From Enterococcus sp. RIT-PI-f (GTDB lineage Bacteria; Bacillota; Bacilli; Lactobacillales; Enterococcaceae), in contig NZ_LHOX01000014.1 of the NCBI RefSeq assembly GCF_001297065.1, positions 1 to 64,000 on the forward strand: 64,000 nucleotides of DNA, given 5' to 3'. Position 1 is the stretch's first letter, and each line of letters opens with the position of its first letter. Under the pieces are notes generated by a model. The model saw only the letters and a program-made list of their open reading frames with translations. It was not told where the DNA came from and searched no databases. Made by a program: the position numbers and the translations under genes. Positions 35,074 to 44,962 of the stretch are shown piece by piece.

Positions 35074-35520
35074 TTGGCAAAAGAAAAATTACAAGTCTAT
35101 ATCGACATTGAACATAGGGACGCTTTGGAAGAATTGAAGACCTATTTACCTGTCGATGAGCAAATAAAAGACAGCGCAATGATTCGATATGTTCTTTTGG
35201 ATTTGTTAAATAGAATTCGCAAAGAAGCTAGCTTTGAAAAGAAAGTATTGGATTCGTTGTCCATTTTGGAGATAATGACCAATGCAAAATTGGAACAAGA
35301 TCATACAGAAATTCTAGATATCTTTTCATCAAATGTTTATCAAGATGCGTTAACAATGAATAAGAAAGTTGTGAGAAATAAAAATTATCGCTTTAAGAAC
35401 AGGCCTAAAGAACCGAAAAAACGGGAAGCCAAACAAGATATTTCTCAACAGGAACCACCAAAAAAAGAGCGAGATATTCAAGACATTATTGCACAATACA
35501 TGCATGAACCTAGCAAATAA
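35074..35520 (+). CDS. Putative ribbon-helix-helix-like DNA-processing accessory protein
   Basis: 148 residues. I chose TTG 35074 because AAGGA lies 6 nt upstream, giving an N-terminus (LAKEKLQVYIDIEHRDALEEL) that resembles a ribbon-helix-helix strand and first helix. An ATG at 35056 has no site. The C-terminus is basic and Pro-rich (KEPKKREAKQD). It flanks the oriT candidate and may help assemble the relaxosome. Confidence 0.45.
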   Translation: MAKEKLQVYIDIEHRDALEELKTYLPVDEQIKDSAMIRYVLLDLLNRIRKEASFEKKVLDSLSILEIMTNAKLEQDHTEILDIFSSNVYQDALTMNKKVVRNKNYRFKNRPKEPKKREAKQDISQQEPPKKERDIQDIIAQYMHEPSK

Positions 35521-35524
35521 TTAT

Positions 35525-35825
35525 TAATGAAAATCTAGTTAGTAATCTCGATTATAGTTTTGAAAAAGAAAGTTGGTGGTAGTCGTATAGTAGTCAAATG
35601 TCTAAAAAAGACTATTTTACAACTACCTGTAGTATTCAATCGAAACTACAAAAAACAAGGCAATGATATCACCTTAAAATCTCTTGAAACCCAATAGGCA
35701 CAGCCTATTTTACACCTTCTAAATAGAAGGTGGGGGTATCTACCTTATGCTCTTTCTTTATTTGGGGCTATTTCATCGAACTTACAATCTATAATCAAGG
35801 ATCTAAGCTCCGATTAAGAACTTAC
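35525..35825 (+). other. Candidate origin of transfer (oriT)
   Basis: A 319-bp gene-free region between two RHH-like genes and upstream of the relaxase. It holds several inverted repeats: GTAGTC/GACTA elements around 35588-35621, AATAGGC-aca-GCCTATT (about 35692-35708), and CACCTTCT-AAAT-AGAAGGTG (about 35713-35732) followed by GGGGG. Dyads, G-run and position beside the MobL-type relaxase are typical of oriT. The nic site is not identifiable by eye. In pHT-type plasmids oriT is reported in an intergenic region a few genes ahead of the relaxase. Confidence 0.55.
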
Positions 35826-35839
35826 TGAAGGAGGAAACT

Positions 35840-36112
35840 ATGAAAGAAATTGTTGTTCGATTCGAGCATGATGAAACATTAACGTATCTTACCAGAAGAG
35901 CAAAAGAATTGTCCGAACGGTCAGGAAAAAAAATCTCAAGGAATCAATTAATTAACATGATTATTGAAGATGATATGAAAAAATTTTTATCTCAAAATAG
36001 AGAAGTCGATATGCTTAAAGATAGTTTGGATGATTTTAAGCACATTTTACAACAATACATCGACACAAATAATGCGCTTTTGTATCGTGCATTTGAAGCA
36101 GATGGTATTTAA
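35840..36112 (+). CDS. Ribbon-helix-helix relaxosome accessory protein
   Basis: 90 residues from ATG 35840 (AAGGAGGAAACT upstream). The N-terminal strand KEIVVRFEHDE followed by helices LTYLTRRAKELSERSG and ISRNQLINMIIEDDM fits a MobC-like ribbon-helix-helix DNA-binding protein. It lies between the oriT candidate and the relaxase, the usual place for such a partner. Confidence 0.6.
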   Translation: MKEIVVRFEHDETLTYLTRRAKELSERSGKKISRNQLINMIIEDDMKKFLSQNREVDMLKDSLDDFKHILQQYIDTNNALLYRAFEADGI

Positions 36113-36128
36113 TGAATGAGGTGGTCAT

Positions 36129-37640
36129 ATGGCACAATCTGCTGGCTCTTATATCAACTTAATGAGTGGTTTTGTCCTTTCGTTTGATTCTGAATATGTA
36201 AAATATATGGATCGAGAAGATAAGAAAGTGTATCAAGAAAAAGACCTTTCTGATTTTGAAACGGCCATGACGAATGACGATTCGAGTCAATCATTTGAAG
36301 GCTATTTGGATTATATGGATCGAAAAAATGCTTTACTCGCTCAATCAAAATTGACAGATGAGGAAAGAGTATCGCTAAGTGAGATCAACAAGCGTCTTTC
36401 TGATTATTCGACTTTATCAAAAGCACAAATCGAAACGATGCAAAAGGAAACGCAAGAAAAAATATGGTCACTAAATACAGGGATGTTTGATTTTAAAAAT
36501 GATGATTTGACGCAACAAGAAGTTGAACAATATAAAGAATTGTTTGATCGAGCGAACCAAAATGAATCTGTTTTGTTTCAAGATGTAGTGTCATTTGATA
36601 CAAAAGCTTTAATTGAAGCAGGCATCTACAATCCATATTCAAATGAATTAAAAAGGGAACCGTTGATCATGGCTGGTCGAAAAATGATGAACGTCCTTTA
36701 TGAGAAAGAAAATTTGAACGGGTCAACCATAAGTGTCGGTGAGATCCATTATAACACGGGTCACTTTCACGTACATTTTGCGACGACGGAAGTTAAACCT
36801 ACCCGTGAAATGATTTTTGTTAAAGAGCATAATCGCTATGAACGAAAAGGGCAACGATCCGACGAAACATTAGAAAAAATGAAATCGACTTTTGCGAATC
36901 TTATCTTCAATCGTTCGAGCGAATTGGAACGATTGAATGATTTGAGAAATGGTCTGCGTAGTGAAATCAAAACAGAAATGGCTACACCTAAAAAAGAAAG
37001 TGTTCTGTTACTTGAGGAATTAAAAGCGCAGCTGCCGGAGAATCAAAGCAAGTGGAATAGTAAAAACTTAACGCCGGAAAGTCGAGAAACAATGAACCAG
37101 TTGATTGATTCATTGATGAAAGACAATGGCCACTTTGAAGAATTCAAACAGCTGGCAAAAGAGGAAGACATTTTCAAGACAGCAACTTATGGAGAGGGAG
37201 ATCCTAACAAAGAGAAAAAATCATTTTACGATGGCCGGATGTACGGGCCAGACGGCATCTACTATCGATTAGGAAACAGTATCCTCCAAGAACTAAAAAA
37301 GGAAAATAATTCTTCCCAACAAGATAAACCTTTCCGTCCATCTTCGGTATCAGGGAAACAAAACCCAAACAAAGAAGCATATGCGAAACTTAAACAAGAT
37401 TACTTCATGAGGAAAGATACAAATGAAAGTCGATCACCGCCAAAAAGAAATTCAAGTGAACGAACCAAACCATTTAAGGAATCATTTAAGCATCGTCGGT
37501 CGGTCACAAATCAAGTCAAACACCTGGAACGGGTGACGAGCAATGAATTTGATCAATTCAAAAATAAAGTAGCTTTTGAAAAGCTGCAGCGTGAAATCGA
37601 ACAAGCAAAAATGAGTCAAGAGTCAGACCTATTCAATTAG
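36129..37640 (+). CDS. MobL-type relaxase
   Basis: 503 residues from ATG 36129 (GAGGTGGTCAT upstream). A metal-binding His motif HYNTGHFHVHFATTE lies near residues 208-222, preceded by SVGEIH, the arrangement of the MobL/MOB relaxase family of Firmicute plasmids. The C-terminal half is helical and basic. It would nick oriT and carry the strand to the VirD4 protein. It follows the accessory RHH gene by 16 bp. Confidence 0.8.
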   Translation: MAQSAGSYINLMSGFVLSFDSEYVKYMDREDKKVYQEKDLSDFETAMTNDDSSQSFEGYLDYMDRKNALLAQSKLTDEERVSLSEINKRLSDYSTLSKAQIETMQKETQEKIWSLNTGMFDFKNDDLTQQEVEQYKELFDRANQNESVLFQDVVSFDTKALIEAGIYNPYSNELKREPLIMAGRKMMNVLYEKENLNGSTISVGEIHYNTGHFHVHFATTEVKPTREMIFVKEHNRYERKGQRSDETLEKMKSTFANLIFNRSSELERLNDLRNGLRSEIKTEMATPKKESVLLLEELKAQLPENQSKWNSKNLTPESRETMNQLIDSLMKDNGHFEEFKQLAKEEDIFKTATYGEGDPNKEKKSFYDGRMYGPDGIYYRLGNSILQELKKENNSSQQDKPFRPSSVSGKQNPNKEAYAKLKQDYFMRKDTNESRSPPKRNSSERTKPFKESFKHRRSVTNQVKHLERVTSNEFDQFKNKVAFEKLQREIEQAKMSQESDLFN

Positions 37641-37656
37641 GAGAAAGAGGAAAGTC

Positions 37657-37848
37657 ATGGAAAATTATTACTTTATCAATAGCGTGGATCCAGAGAACAA
37701 AACGATGCGTATTCAAGAAGTGGGTGCTGGCGAAATGAGTGCGCAACAGGTACGTATCACGAAAGAGGATGCCGACGTTTATTCTTTAATGTTGGATGAA
37801 GCAACGCAAGAAGGGGAGCCGTTGATCGTTCAGCTGGATCTAAAATAA
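37657..37848 (+). CDS. Small hypothetical protein after the relaxase
   Basis: 63 residues from ATG 37657 (GAGAAAGAGGAAAG upstream), acidic, beta-like start (MENYYFINSVDPENKTMRIQEV). Same transcript as the relaxase; no family recognised. Confidence 0.5.
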   Translation: MENYYFINSVDPENKTMRIQEVGAGEMSAQQVRITKEDADVYSLMLDEATQEGEPLIVQLDLK

Positions 37849-37926
37849 AGTCAAAACCAGCCGTAGAAAAATTTTTTTCAACATTTAGTGAGACGCTTTA
37901 AACCATAAAAATACGGAATACAAAAA

Positions 37927-37954
37927 GAAGATCGGTGGAAGCCGGTCTTTTTTA
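37927..37954 (+). terminator. Rho-independent terminator after the mobilisation genes
   Basis: AAGATCGGT-ggaa-GCCGGTCTT followed by TTTT, with one G-U pair. It ends the relaxase transcript and lies just before the next ribosome site. Confidence 0.65.
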
Positions 37955-37980
37955 TATGATTGGAAAGGGAAGAGAAAACT

Positions 37981-40260
37981 ATGAATGAACATGCGCAAGA
38001 AATGATTGAAAGCGGCAAGTTAACACAGTGGAAAAAAAATCCGATGATCTATTTTTTAAAAGGGTATCGAAAGCTTGCCGTTGAATTGACGGAAGCCGGA
38101 TCCTTTGAATCCTCAGGAAGATATGCACCAAAAACTGAGGAAGAACAAACAGCTGTTTCTCAAATCTTGAATGAATTGAATGACTTAGATGAGGGAAAGA
38201 TCAATACTGAAATCAGCAAATCAGAAATTTCTGAAGAAAAACCGTCGGTCAAAAAAAGAAAAAGAGCTGATGAACTAAAAAAAGAAACCGACCAGTTAGT
38301 AAAAGAAGCAATGGAGAAGATCCAGAAGCACTTTGATAAAACAGAAGATGTTTTGGAATTGGCTTCTTTTATGAGTCGTTTTTACAATTACTCATTGAAA
38401 AATACGGCATTGATCCAGTCCCAATTGCCAAATGCACAAGCAGTTGCTGGGGCAAAGAAATTCAAAGAAGCAGGTTTTTTTATTCGCAAGGGAGAAAAAG
38501 CCATTCGGGTTTTAGCGCCAACGACCTATAAATGTTTTATCAACGAACAGGGACGTACGCAATCATTATCGAAAGCCACCAAGCTACAAAAAGAAAAAAT
38601 TCTCAAAGGAGAATTGAAAACGGAAGATAGAAGATCATTCAGAAGCGTTCCGGTCTTTGATATCAGTCAGACGACGGCAACAGCCGATGATCTGCCGAAA
38701 ATTTTCCCTAATCGGCCGTATAACTTTGATCTGACGAAAGCTACAAACACAAAAATGTTATACCAATCATTAGAAAACTATGCCGTATCTGAAGGACTAA
38801 CGATCATTGATGATCTAACGACTGTTACGCCAGTGTTAGGAACCGCAAAAGGAGCGTATGGTCAAGGTATTGATGGCTCAGAAATGCTTTTCATGAACCC
38901 TCGGTTTACACAAGCAGAACAAGTACCTACCATGATCCATGAATTGGCACATGCGAAACTTCACTCAAAAACGAGTAACTCAAATTATTCTAGCTCAGTC
39001 AAAGAATTTCAAGCGGAGCTGGCTGCGTATATCGTTGCCCACCATTACGGCATTGATACAAAAGAAGAATCGATTCCTTATATTGCGGCATGGACAAATA
39101 ATGGTCACGCCGTTGAGGATAAGTTGGTACAAATGGAAGAGGTAAAAGTGTTCTCTCGCCAAATGATTGAACAGATCGATACACAGCTGATGATCCAACA
39201 AGAAGTACAACAAGAAGTACAACAAGAAGTACAAGAGCAAGTGCCCACGGTAGAAAAACAAAAACTGACCGAATCACAAAAGACGTACAAAACTTTCTCG
39301 GAACAAATTGCTTTTGCGAAGACGGTATCGATCCTAGATATCGCTTTGAAAAATGGCATCGATTTGATTCAGGATTCGAAAAAACAATATCGGATGGCTG
39401 ACAATCATTCCTTAGTGATCACAACTGATAAGAACTTGTTCATTGAAAATAATGGGAACTTTGGCGGCGGGCCAATCGATTTCGTTCAAAAAGTTGTTGG
39501 TATTGAGGATTTTAAATCCGCTGTACACCATATTACAGATAGCGAGTATGAGATTTCCAATGTAGTACCGTCTGAACAACGGGCATTTACCTACAATAAA
39601 GAAAACGAACGGGACTTTGATCGTGCGAAGAAATTTTTGGTCAATGATCGTTGCATTGATGAAGAAATCGTTAACGTTCTTCATAATAAAGGCCTGTTGC
39701 AGCAAGACAAGCGCAACAACGTCTTATTATTATGGAATGATCATGGAAAAATTGCCGGCTGCAGCGAAAAAGGTACGATTCCGGATTCAACGTGGAAGAA
39801 AATTCAGACAGGATCCGATAGTAAAATCGGATTTAATGTACGCAATGGCGAACCGAAAAAGTTGAAGTTTTTTGAAGCTGGCGTCGATCTTATGAGCTAT
39901 ATGTCCTTGAATAAAAGCGATCTAAAAGATACCTGGTTTGTTTCGATGGAAGGATTGAAACCAGAAACGGTTTATCACTATTTGGAAGAAGCACAACAAG
40001 TCAGTCCTTCAGGAATTGAAGAAATTGCCTTGTGTGTCGATAACGATGAAGCCGGAAAAGCCTTTTTCGATAAGTTCCAACAATTTACTTTCAATCAAAA
40101 AGAAAAAGCGCCCCTTGAATTTCAAGCAGAGTTCCCGCAAGCGCCGATCGGACAAGAAACGCAAAAATGGGATTGGAACAATGAGCTGGTCTATCAAGTA
40201 AACGAGGGCGAAAATCAAAGAAAAAAGTCTCTCGCATCTGAACCAGCATTGAGCTTATAA
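37981..40260 (+). CDS. LtrC-like multidomain protein: ArdC-type domain, metallopeptidase and Toprim
   Basis: 759 residues from ATG 37981 (AAGGGAAGAG upstream). Domains in order: an ArdC/DUF1738-type ssDNA-binding region (FMSRFYNYSLKNTALIQSQ, then FFIRKGEKAIRVLAP), an ImmA/IrrE-like zinc metallopeptidase (MIHELAHAKLH near residue 319), a Glu/Gln repeat linker, and a DUF3991-Toprim half (IEEIALCVDNDEAGKAFF near residue 684). Related proteins are carried by lactococcal and enterococcal conjugative plasmids and by analogy may protect or prime incoming DNA. The fusion of antirestriction-type and primase-type parts is inferred from motifs. Confidence 0.75.
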   Translation: MNEHAQEMIESGKLTQWKKNPMIYFLKGYRKLAVELTEAGSFESSGRYAPKTEEEQTAVSQILNELNDLDEGKINTEISKSEISEEKPSVKKRKRADELKKETDQLVKEAMEKIQKHFDKTEDVLELASFMSRFYNYSLKNTALIQSQLPNAQAVAGAKKFKEAGFFIRKGEKAIRVLAPTTYKCFINEQGRTQSLSKATKLQKEKILKGELKTEDRRSFRSVPVFDISQTTATADDLPKIFPNRPYNFDLTKATNTKMLYQSLENYAVSEGLTIIDDLTTVTPVLGTAKGAYGQGIDGSEMLFMNPRFTQAEQVPTMIHELAHAKLHSKTSNSNYSSSVKEFQAELAAYIVAHHYGIDTKEESIPYIAAWTNNGHAVEDKLVQMEEVKVFSRQMIEQIDTQLMIQQEVQQEVQQEVQEQVPTVEKQKLTESQKTYKTFSEQIAFAKTVSILDIALKNGIDLIQDSKKQYRMADNHSLVITTDKNLFIENNGNFGGGPIDFVQKVVGIEDFKSAVHHITDSEYEISNVVPSEQRAFTYNKENERDFDRAKKFLVNDRCIDEEIVNVLHNKGLLQQDKRNNVLLLWNDHGKIAGCSEKGTIPDSTWKKIQTGSDSKIGFNVRNGEPKKLKFFEAGVDLMSYMSLNKSDLKDTWFVSMEGLKPETVYHYLEEAQQVSPSGIEEIALCVDNDEAGKAFFDKFQQFTFNQKEKAPLEFQAEFPQAPIGQETQKWDWNNELVYQVNEGENQRKKSLASEPALSL

Positions 40261-40273
40261 AGAAGGTGAACAG

Positions 40274-40687
40274 ATGAAACGAATGATTTTTACAATCATT
40301 CAGGGAATAGGGATGGCCGTGGTGCTGTCCCTTCTTAGTATGTGGATCGGCGAACAATTTTTTTCAACGTATCTTCCTAGACTTCCTGAAGCAAGAAATG
40401 GAATCTCCTTTTCTGCCGCAACGTTCTCTATTGTATTGGCACCGATCATTGAAGAATACTTGATACGGGTCAAACTATTGCCTTTTTTGATTCGACGTAC
40501 GAATTTGCCAGCTGCAGTCATTTTCTCTAGTTTCATTTTTTCTGTTTTACATGGGCAGGTTTTTCTACTGCCCTATTTTTTAAACAGTCTGGTCTATTCA
40601 TGGGTTTCACTCAAAACAAAAAAAGCCTATGGATCGATGATCGTTCATAGTGCTTATAATTTTATTGCTTTATTACCTAGTATTTAA
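40274..40687 (+). CDS. CPBP-family intramembrane metalloprotease
   Basis: 137 residues, short for the family. It has the motif EEYLIR (EExxxR, near residues 60-65), FSVLHG in a following membrane helix and SMIVHSAYN near the C-terminus, the three conserved parts of CPBP/Abi proteases. The active site is complete; the N-terminal helices are fewer than usual. ATG 40274 has AAGGTGAAC upstream. Members give bacteriocin immunity or process membrane proteins; the substrate here is unknown. Confidence 0.75.
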   Translation: MKRMIFTIIQGIGMAVVLSLLSMWIGEQFFSTYLPRLPEARNGISFSAATFSIVLAPIIEEYLIRVKLLPFLIRRTNLPAAVIFSSFIFSVLHGQVFLLPYFLNSLVYSWVSLKTKKAYGSMIVHSAYNFIALLPSI

Positions 40688-40703
40688 ACGAAGGAGCTTT
40701 CTC

Positions 40704-41219
40704 ATGGAAATAATACAAGGAAACTATTACAAAGAAAAAAAAAAGAATCAACATCTTATCTATAGAGCGCAGGATAGTTTGCCAGTTACGGAAAAATATA
40801 TAGATAAAAAAGAAGATGAAACGTATAAAAATCAGTATTGCTTTTTGGGATTCAATTTATCTGAATCAGATAGATACAAGATTATGTCTATCGAGTGTTT
40901 GGATGTGAAGAACAATATCCTTATTCCTGCGTCTAAAGAAGAAATAAGTGTCTGTGAAATGATTGAACGCATTTGTGATTGTGAACCACCAGAAGAACAT
41001 GAAAGAGGTGCGTTGTGGTCACTTGCAAAAGTTGTAGATTCTATTTATCAGGCAAAAGGATTATTAGAACAATCTTCTGGAAGGTTATCAGAACTATCCT
41101 CGATAATTAGATTTCAAGATCAAGGAGAGATCTTTAATAAACTAGATGGAATTGATCAAATTTTAAAAGAGATTGAAACTCATATGGAATTTGAAAAAGT
41201 TATATTTGTTCATGCATAA
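40704..41219 (+). CDS. Hypothetical protein
   Basis: 171 residues from ATG 40704 (GAAGGAGC upstream). Soluble; several Cys in the centre (ISVCEMIERICDCEPP) followed by a helical C-terminal half. No family recognised. A 108-bp gap with possible promoter separates it from the topoisomerase. Confidence 0.5.
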   Translation: MEIIQGNYYKEKKKNQHLIYRAQDSLPVTEKYIDKKEDETYKNQYCFLGFNLSESDRYKIMSIECLDVKNNILIPASKEEISVCEMIERICDCEPPEEHERGALWSLAKVVDSIYQAKGLLEQSSGRLSELSSIIRFQDQGEIFNKLDGIDQILKEIETHMEFEKVIFVHA

Positions 41220-41327
41220 GTACTTTAATAGTAAAATGGTCGATAATTGCGTGGATAGATAAGCAAGAAACATAATTGTAATTTCTAAATGGTACACTTA
41301 TAAAGAGTTATAAAGGGAGGTTTTATT

Positions 41328-43508
41328 ATGACCACAGTCATTTTAGCAGAAAAACCAAGTCAAGCAGCTGCCTATGCTGGTGCGTTAAAGCATAGCGTAA
41401 AAAAGGATGGCTTTTTTGAGATCCAAGATCCAATTTTTTCAGATGAGACCTTTATCACTTTTGGCTTCGGCCATTTGGTCGAATTAGCAGAACCAGGACA
41501 TTATGATGAAAAATGGAAGAATTGGGCATTGGATGCATTGCCTATTTTTCCGCAACAATATGATTTTCAGGTCGCAACAGACAAGAAAAAACAATTTAAG
41601 ATCGTTTCCGGACTGCTAAAGAAAGCCGATACGATCATTATTGCAACAGATAGTGATCGAGAGGGGGAAAATATCGCCTGGTCGATCATTCATGAATCAG
41701 GCGCTTTTTCTACTAAAAAAACATACAAGCGTTTATGGATCAACAGTCTTGAAAAAGATGTGATTCGTAGTGGGTTTCAAAACTTAAAACCAGGAATGGA
41801 CTATTATCCTTTTTATCAAGAAGCACAGACACGGCAAATTGCCGACTGGCTCATTGGCATGAACGGGAGTATGCTTTACACGTTGAATCTTCGTTCAAAA
41901 GGGGCAAATGGAACGTTTTCTCTTGGACGGGTACAAACACCAACGCTTTACATGATCTATCAACGCCAACAACTGATCGAGCATTTCAAAAAAGAACCAT
42001 TTTATGAAATCGAATCATTGATCAAGGCAACGAATGGCTCGTTCAAAGCCCTATTAAGCCCGTCACAACGTTTTTCTACTAAAGAGGAACTACTTTCCTT
42101 TGTTTCTTCTAAGGGCGCTACAATCGGCACACAACCAGGAACGATCAAAGATCTTCAAACAAAAATGAAGAAAACGAATAGTCCCAATTTATTCTCATTG
42201 AGCAGCCTGCAGTCAAAAATCAATCAGCTGTACAAAGCAACAGCCAGTCAGACGTTGAAAGCCATGCAAGGACTGTATGAAGCAAAATTGTTGAGCTATC
42301 CAAGGACAGATACACCATTTATTACAGACAGTGAATTTCAGTACTTAAAAGCGAATTACGATAGTTATGCCCGTTTTTTATCCATAGATGAACCCATGGC
42401 ACAAGATCAGCCAAGAAAGCGATATGTCGATGGTAGTAAGGTGCAAGAGCATTACGCCATTATCCCAACGAAGCAAGTCGCAAGTGAGTCAGTCTTCAAT
42501 AAATTAGATGATCTACAAAAGAAAATCTATCTTCTAGTTATGAAAACTACATTAGCTATGTTTTTACCAGATTATGCTTATGAAGAAACTGTGATAGAAA
42601 CCAATGTATCAACTCTCTGTTTTAAAGCGACAGGAAAAGTGCCAAAAGTCGAGGGATGGAAAATCCTATTCAAAACCGATACCAACAAGGAGAACGAAGA
42701 GAGCCAAACATTACCAGCAGTTATGATCGGTGAAGCGATTCAAGCGGAGGTAAAAAGCGTACAGAAAGAGACGCAGCCACCGAAACCATTTACTGAAGGC
42801 ACGTTGCTTACAGCGATGAAAACGGCTAATAAGACCGTAGATGATGAACAAGCGATCAAGATCCTTCAGGAAGTCGAAGGAATCGGGACAGAAGCGACAC
42901 GTGCGAGCATTATTGAAACACTGAAGCAAAAAGAATATATCAAAGTAGAAAAAAATAAATTGATCGTCACCGAAAAAGGAAAATTACTGTGCCAGGCAGT
43001 CGAAAGTCAGCACTTATTGACGAGTGCTGAAATGACGGCAAAATGGGAAACGTACTTAAAGAAAATCGGAAAAAAAGAAGGGAATCAAGAGACCTTTATT
43101 GCCAATATCAAGAAGTTTATCGTGCATTTGATCGAACACGTACCAGATGATGTGCAGAAGTTGAATTTCCACACCTACCAAGCGGAAGTTAAAAAAGAAA
43201 CGGATAAGCAAAAGATCGGTAAATGTCCGAAATGTGGCGGAAATGTGGTATTAAAAAAGTCTTTCTACGGTTGTTCGAATTATCCCACCTGTACGTTTAC
43301 GTTATCTGATCAGTTCCGAAAGAAAAAATTGACGAAAACCAATCTGAAGGAATTGTTAGTCGGGAAAGAAACCGTGGTTTCAGGAATCAAAAAGGCAGAC
43401 AAGACGACCTATAATGCAAAAATCAAGTTGAGCGATACGGGACAGATCACTTTTGTATCATTTGTCAATGCGCCAAAAAAAGCAAAGAAAGTAGGGAATA
43501 AAGCATGA
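41328..43508 (+). CDS. topB: Type IA DNA topoisomerase III
   Basis: 726 residues. N-terminal Toprim ([23 protein letters not shown] near residue 107), catalytic Tyr in [11 protein letters not shown] (near residue 323), [11 protein letters not shown], and a C-terminal zinc finger (CPKCGG...YGCSNYPTC). Full length for plasmid TopB. It may decatenate transfer or replication intermediates. ATG 41328 follows GGGAGG. It overlaps the ssb gene by 4 bp (ATGA). Confidence 0.93.
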   Translation: MTTVILAEKPSQAAAYAGALKHSVKKDGFFEIQDPIFSDETFITFGFGHLVELAEPGHYDEKWKNWALDALPIFPQQYDFQVATDKKKQFKIVSGLLKKADTIIIATDSDREGENIAWSIIHESGAFSTKKTYKRLWINSLEKDVIRSGFQNLKPGMDYYPFYQEAQTRQIADWLIGMNGSMLYTLNLRSKGANGTFSLGRVQTPTLYMIYQRQQLIEHFKKEPFYEIESLIKATNGSFKALLSPSQRFSTKEELLSFVSSKGATIGTQPGTIKDLQTKMKKTNSPNLFSLSSLQSKINQLYKATASQTLKAMQGLYEAKLLSYPRTDTPFITDSEFQYLKANYDSYARFLSIDEPMAQDQPRKRYVDGSKVQEHYAIIPTKQVASESVFNKLDDLQKKIYLLVMKTTLAMFLPDYAYEETVIETNVSTLCFKATGKVPKVEGWKILFKTDTNKENEESQTLPAVMIGEAIQAEVKSVQKETQPPKPFTEGTLLTAMKTANKTVDDEQAIKILQEVEGIGTEATRASIIETLKQKEYIKVEKNKLIVTEKGKLLCQAVESQHLLTSAEMTAKWETYLKKIGKKEGNQETFIANIKKFIVHLIEHVPDDVQKLNFHTYQAEVKKETDKQKIGKCPKCGGNVVLKKSFYGCSNYPTCTFTLSDQFRKKKLTKTNLKELLVGKETVVSGIKKADKTTYNAKIKLSDTGQITFVSFVNAPKKAKKVGNKA

Positions 43509-43969
43509 TCAATAACGTCGTATTAGTAGGAAGATTAACGAGAGATCCAGAATTAAAATTTACACCGAACGGTGCTGCAGTGGCCACGTTCACTTTGGCC
43601 GTGAATCGAAATTTTACCAATCAAAGCGGTCAAAGAGAAGCTGACTTCATCAATTGTGTCATTTGGCGTAAACCAGCCGAAACCCTTGCCAATTACGCCA
43701 AGAAAGGGACGCTTCTCGGCGTGACTGGACGTATTCAGACAAGATCTTACGATAACCCGCAAGGACAGCGGGTGTACGTCACAGAAATCGTGGCAGAGAC
43801 GTTTCAATTAATGGAATCAAAAGATGTGTCTGAGCAGCGTACGAATGAATCCAACGAAACAGCTGAAAAAAGCAAACCAACACCGCCACCGCTACCTAAA
43901 CAAGAAACAGATCCATTTGCACAAAGCAGCTCGGCAATCGATTTACCAGATGATGATTTGCCATTTTGA
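43505..43969 (+). CDS. ssb: Single-stranded DNA-binding protein
   Basis: 154 residues. Canonical SSB OB-fold ([61 protein letters not shown]) plus a flexible linker and the acidic tip DLPDDDLPF used to recruit partner enzymes. It is coupled to topB and followed by a terminator. Confidence 0.95.
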   Translation: MINNVVLVGRLTRDPELKFTPNGAAVATFTLAVNRNFTNQSGQREADFINCVIWRKPAETLANYAKKGTLLGVTGRIQTRSYDNPQGQRVYVTEIVAETFQLMESKDVSEQRTNESNETAEKSKPTPPPLPKQETDPFAQSSSAIDLPDDDLPF

Positions 43970-43981
43970 GAAACAAAGACG

Positions 43982-44012
43982 AAAAAAGACCTGGAAACCC
44001 CAGGTCTTTTTT
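43982..44012 (+). terminator. Rho-independent terminator after ssb
   Basis: AAAAAAGACCTGG (43982-43994) and CCAGGTCTTTTTT (44000-44012), perfect 13-bp arms with a 5-nt loop; symmetrical A and T runs make it bidirectional. Confidence 0.9.
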
Positions 44013-44074
44013 GATATAAAATTCAGGTTCAAACGACAACTGTTTGTATCACCTATCATGAAAAGAGGAATAAT

Positions 44075-44554
44075 GTGCGATTATTTGATGTTCACCAATT
44101 TGAATTACCTGAAAAAGAGGTGATCGATTGGGAAAAAACCAAAGGAGAGATCGGATCGATGCTCTCTAGTTATCTTGTTTCAAGAGAAAGGATGGGATTG
44201 ACGAGGATGCCGCCGATCCATTCAACGTATTCGCTCTTAGACCAAGATATACCAGAAATCAAACACTCTAGCTTTGTTCAAGAAAATCAGCAGTTCAAAC
44301 AAGAGTTTCTTTATTTTCACCACTTGTTTTGTTTGGGTCTGACGGCCATTAGCCATCCATATAAACCAGAAATCACCGATCGGAGACGAAAGATTTTTTT
44401 GATGCGTTTTGTTTACGGATTATCAATCAATCATGTGAGCGATCGGATCCACTATCAGAAAAATGTGATCGTCGATGATTCTCAATCCAGCTTACTGCAG
44501 TTTGCGAATGCTTTGTCTATTTTAGCTTTAAAAGAACAAGAGATCTCTGCCTGA
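44075..44554 (+). CDS. ArpU-like transcriptional regulator
   Basis: 159 residues from GTG 44075 (AGAGGAATAAT upstream). The overall pattern, an N-terminal acidic helix, RERMGLTRMPPIHSTYSL and a C-terminal sigma-70-region-4-like helix pair (FVYGLSINHVSDRIHYQKNV), matches the ArpU family of phage and plasmid late-gene regulators. Its target here cannot be seen. Confidence 0.6.
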   Translation: MRLFDVHQFELPEKEVIDWEKTKGEIGSMLSSYLVSRERMGLTRMPPIHSTYSLLDQDIPEIKHSSFVQENQQFKQEFLYFHHLFCLGLTAISHPYKPEITDRRRKIFLMRFVYGLSINHVSDRIHYQKNVIVDDSQSSLLQFANALSILALKEQEISA

Positions 44555-44679
44555 TCCTGGTAATTATTTCTATTGATCACTTCGGGTTGTGTCAACAACA
44601 CGGTTTCTGAAGGAGCGGTGGTGGTGGCTGGAGCGACTGAAGGAACAAGCTTTTTGCTTGAATAATGTCGATAAAAAAT

Positions 44680-44713
44680 CGCTAAAAACCTTGATAAATA
44701 TAGGTTTTTAGCG
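44680..44713. promoter_or_regulatory. Perfect 12-bp inverted repeat upstream of the toxin promoter
   Basis: CGCTAAAAACCT (44680-44691) and AGGTTTTTAGCG (44702-44713) flank a 10-bp AT spacer, immediately before the toxin -10 box (TATAAT, 44724-44729, with TG extension). It may be an operator or a terminator for upstream transcription. Confidence 0.5.
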
Positions 44714-44822
44714 TGGGTTGTGGTATAATATGAGTACAGTAAAGTTTGTGACGGTGGCTATCTTTTGGAAGGTGGTGATGCTTATGAAAGTAAGTGTTCA
44801 CTCTTTAGAAAGGAGAAGCCTT

Positions 44823-44927
44823 TTGTCTGTAGCTGAAGCATTAGGGCTAATGATTAGTTTCGGTTCTTTAATCGCAACGATCATCTTTGGCATCCTAACA
44901 GCAGTGAAAAATGACAAAAAAAAATAA
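44823..44927 (+). CDS. Holin-like type I toxin (Hol_Tox family)
   Basis: 34 residues when read from TTG 44823 (AAGGAGAAGCC 5-8 nt upstream): SVAEALGLMISFGSLIATIIFGILTAVKNDKKK-type sequence, with one membrane helix and a basic tail, as in the Hol_Tox/TxpA-like family (SVxEAL start, MxxFGxLI core). An in-frame ATG at 44784 would add 13 residues. A convergent antisense RNA gene overlaps the 3' end, the usual type I toxin-antitoxin layout. Expression without antitoxin is expected to damage the membrane. Confidence 0.75.
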   Translation: MSVAEALGLMISFGSLIATIIFGILTAVKNDKKK

Positions 44928-44962
44928 CCGTCTACTTTAGCGAGTCAGCGGTTATTTTTTAT
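44921..44962. terminator. Shared bidirectional terminator of the toxin-antitoxin pair
   Basis: AAAAATAACCG (44921-44931) and CGGTTATTTTT (44950-44960). It overlaps the toxin stop codon and can end both the toxin mRNA and the opposing antitoxin RNA, giving them complementary 3' ends. Confidence 0.8.

Noticed and set aside
39000-39360. Several minus-strand frames with Cys- or Val-rich products
   Set aside because: They come from the Gln-Glu-Val repeat codons of the LtrC-like gene read backwards; no start signals.
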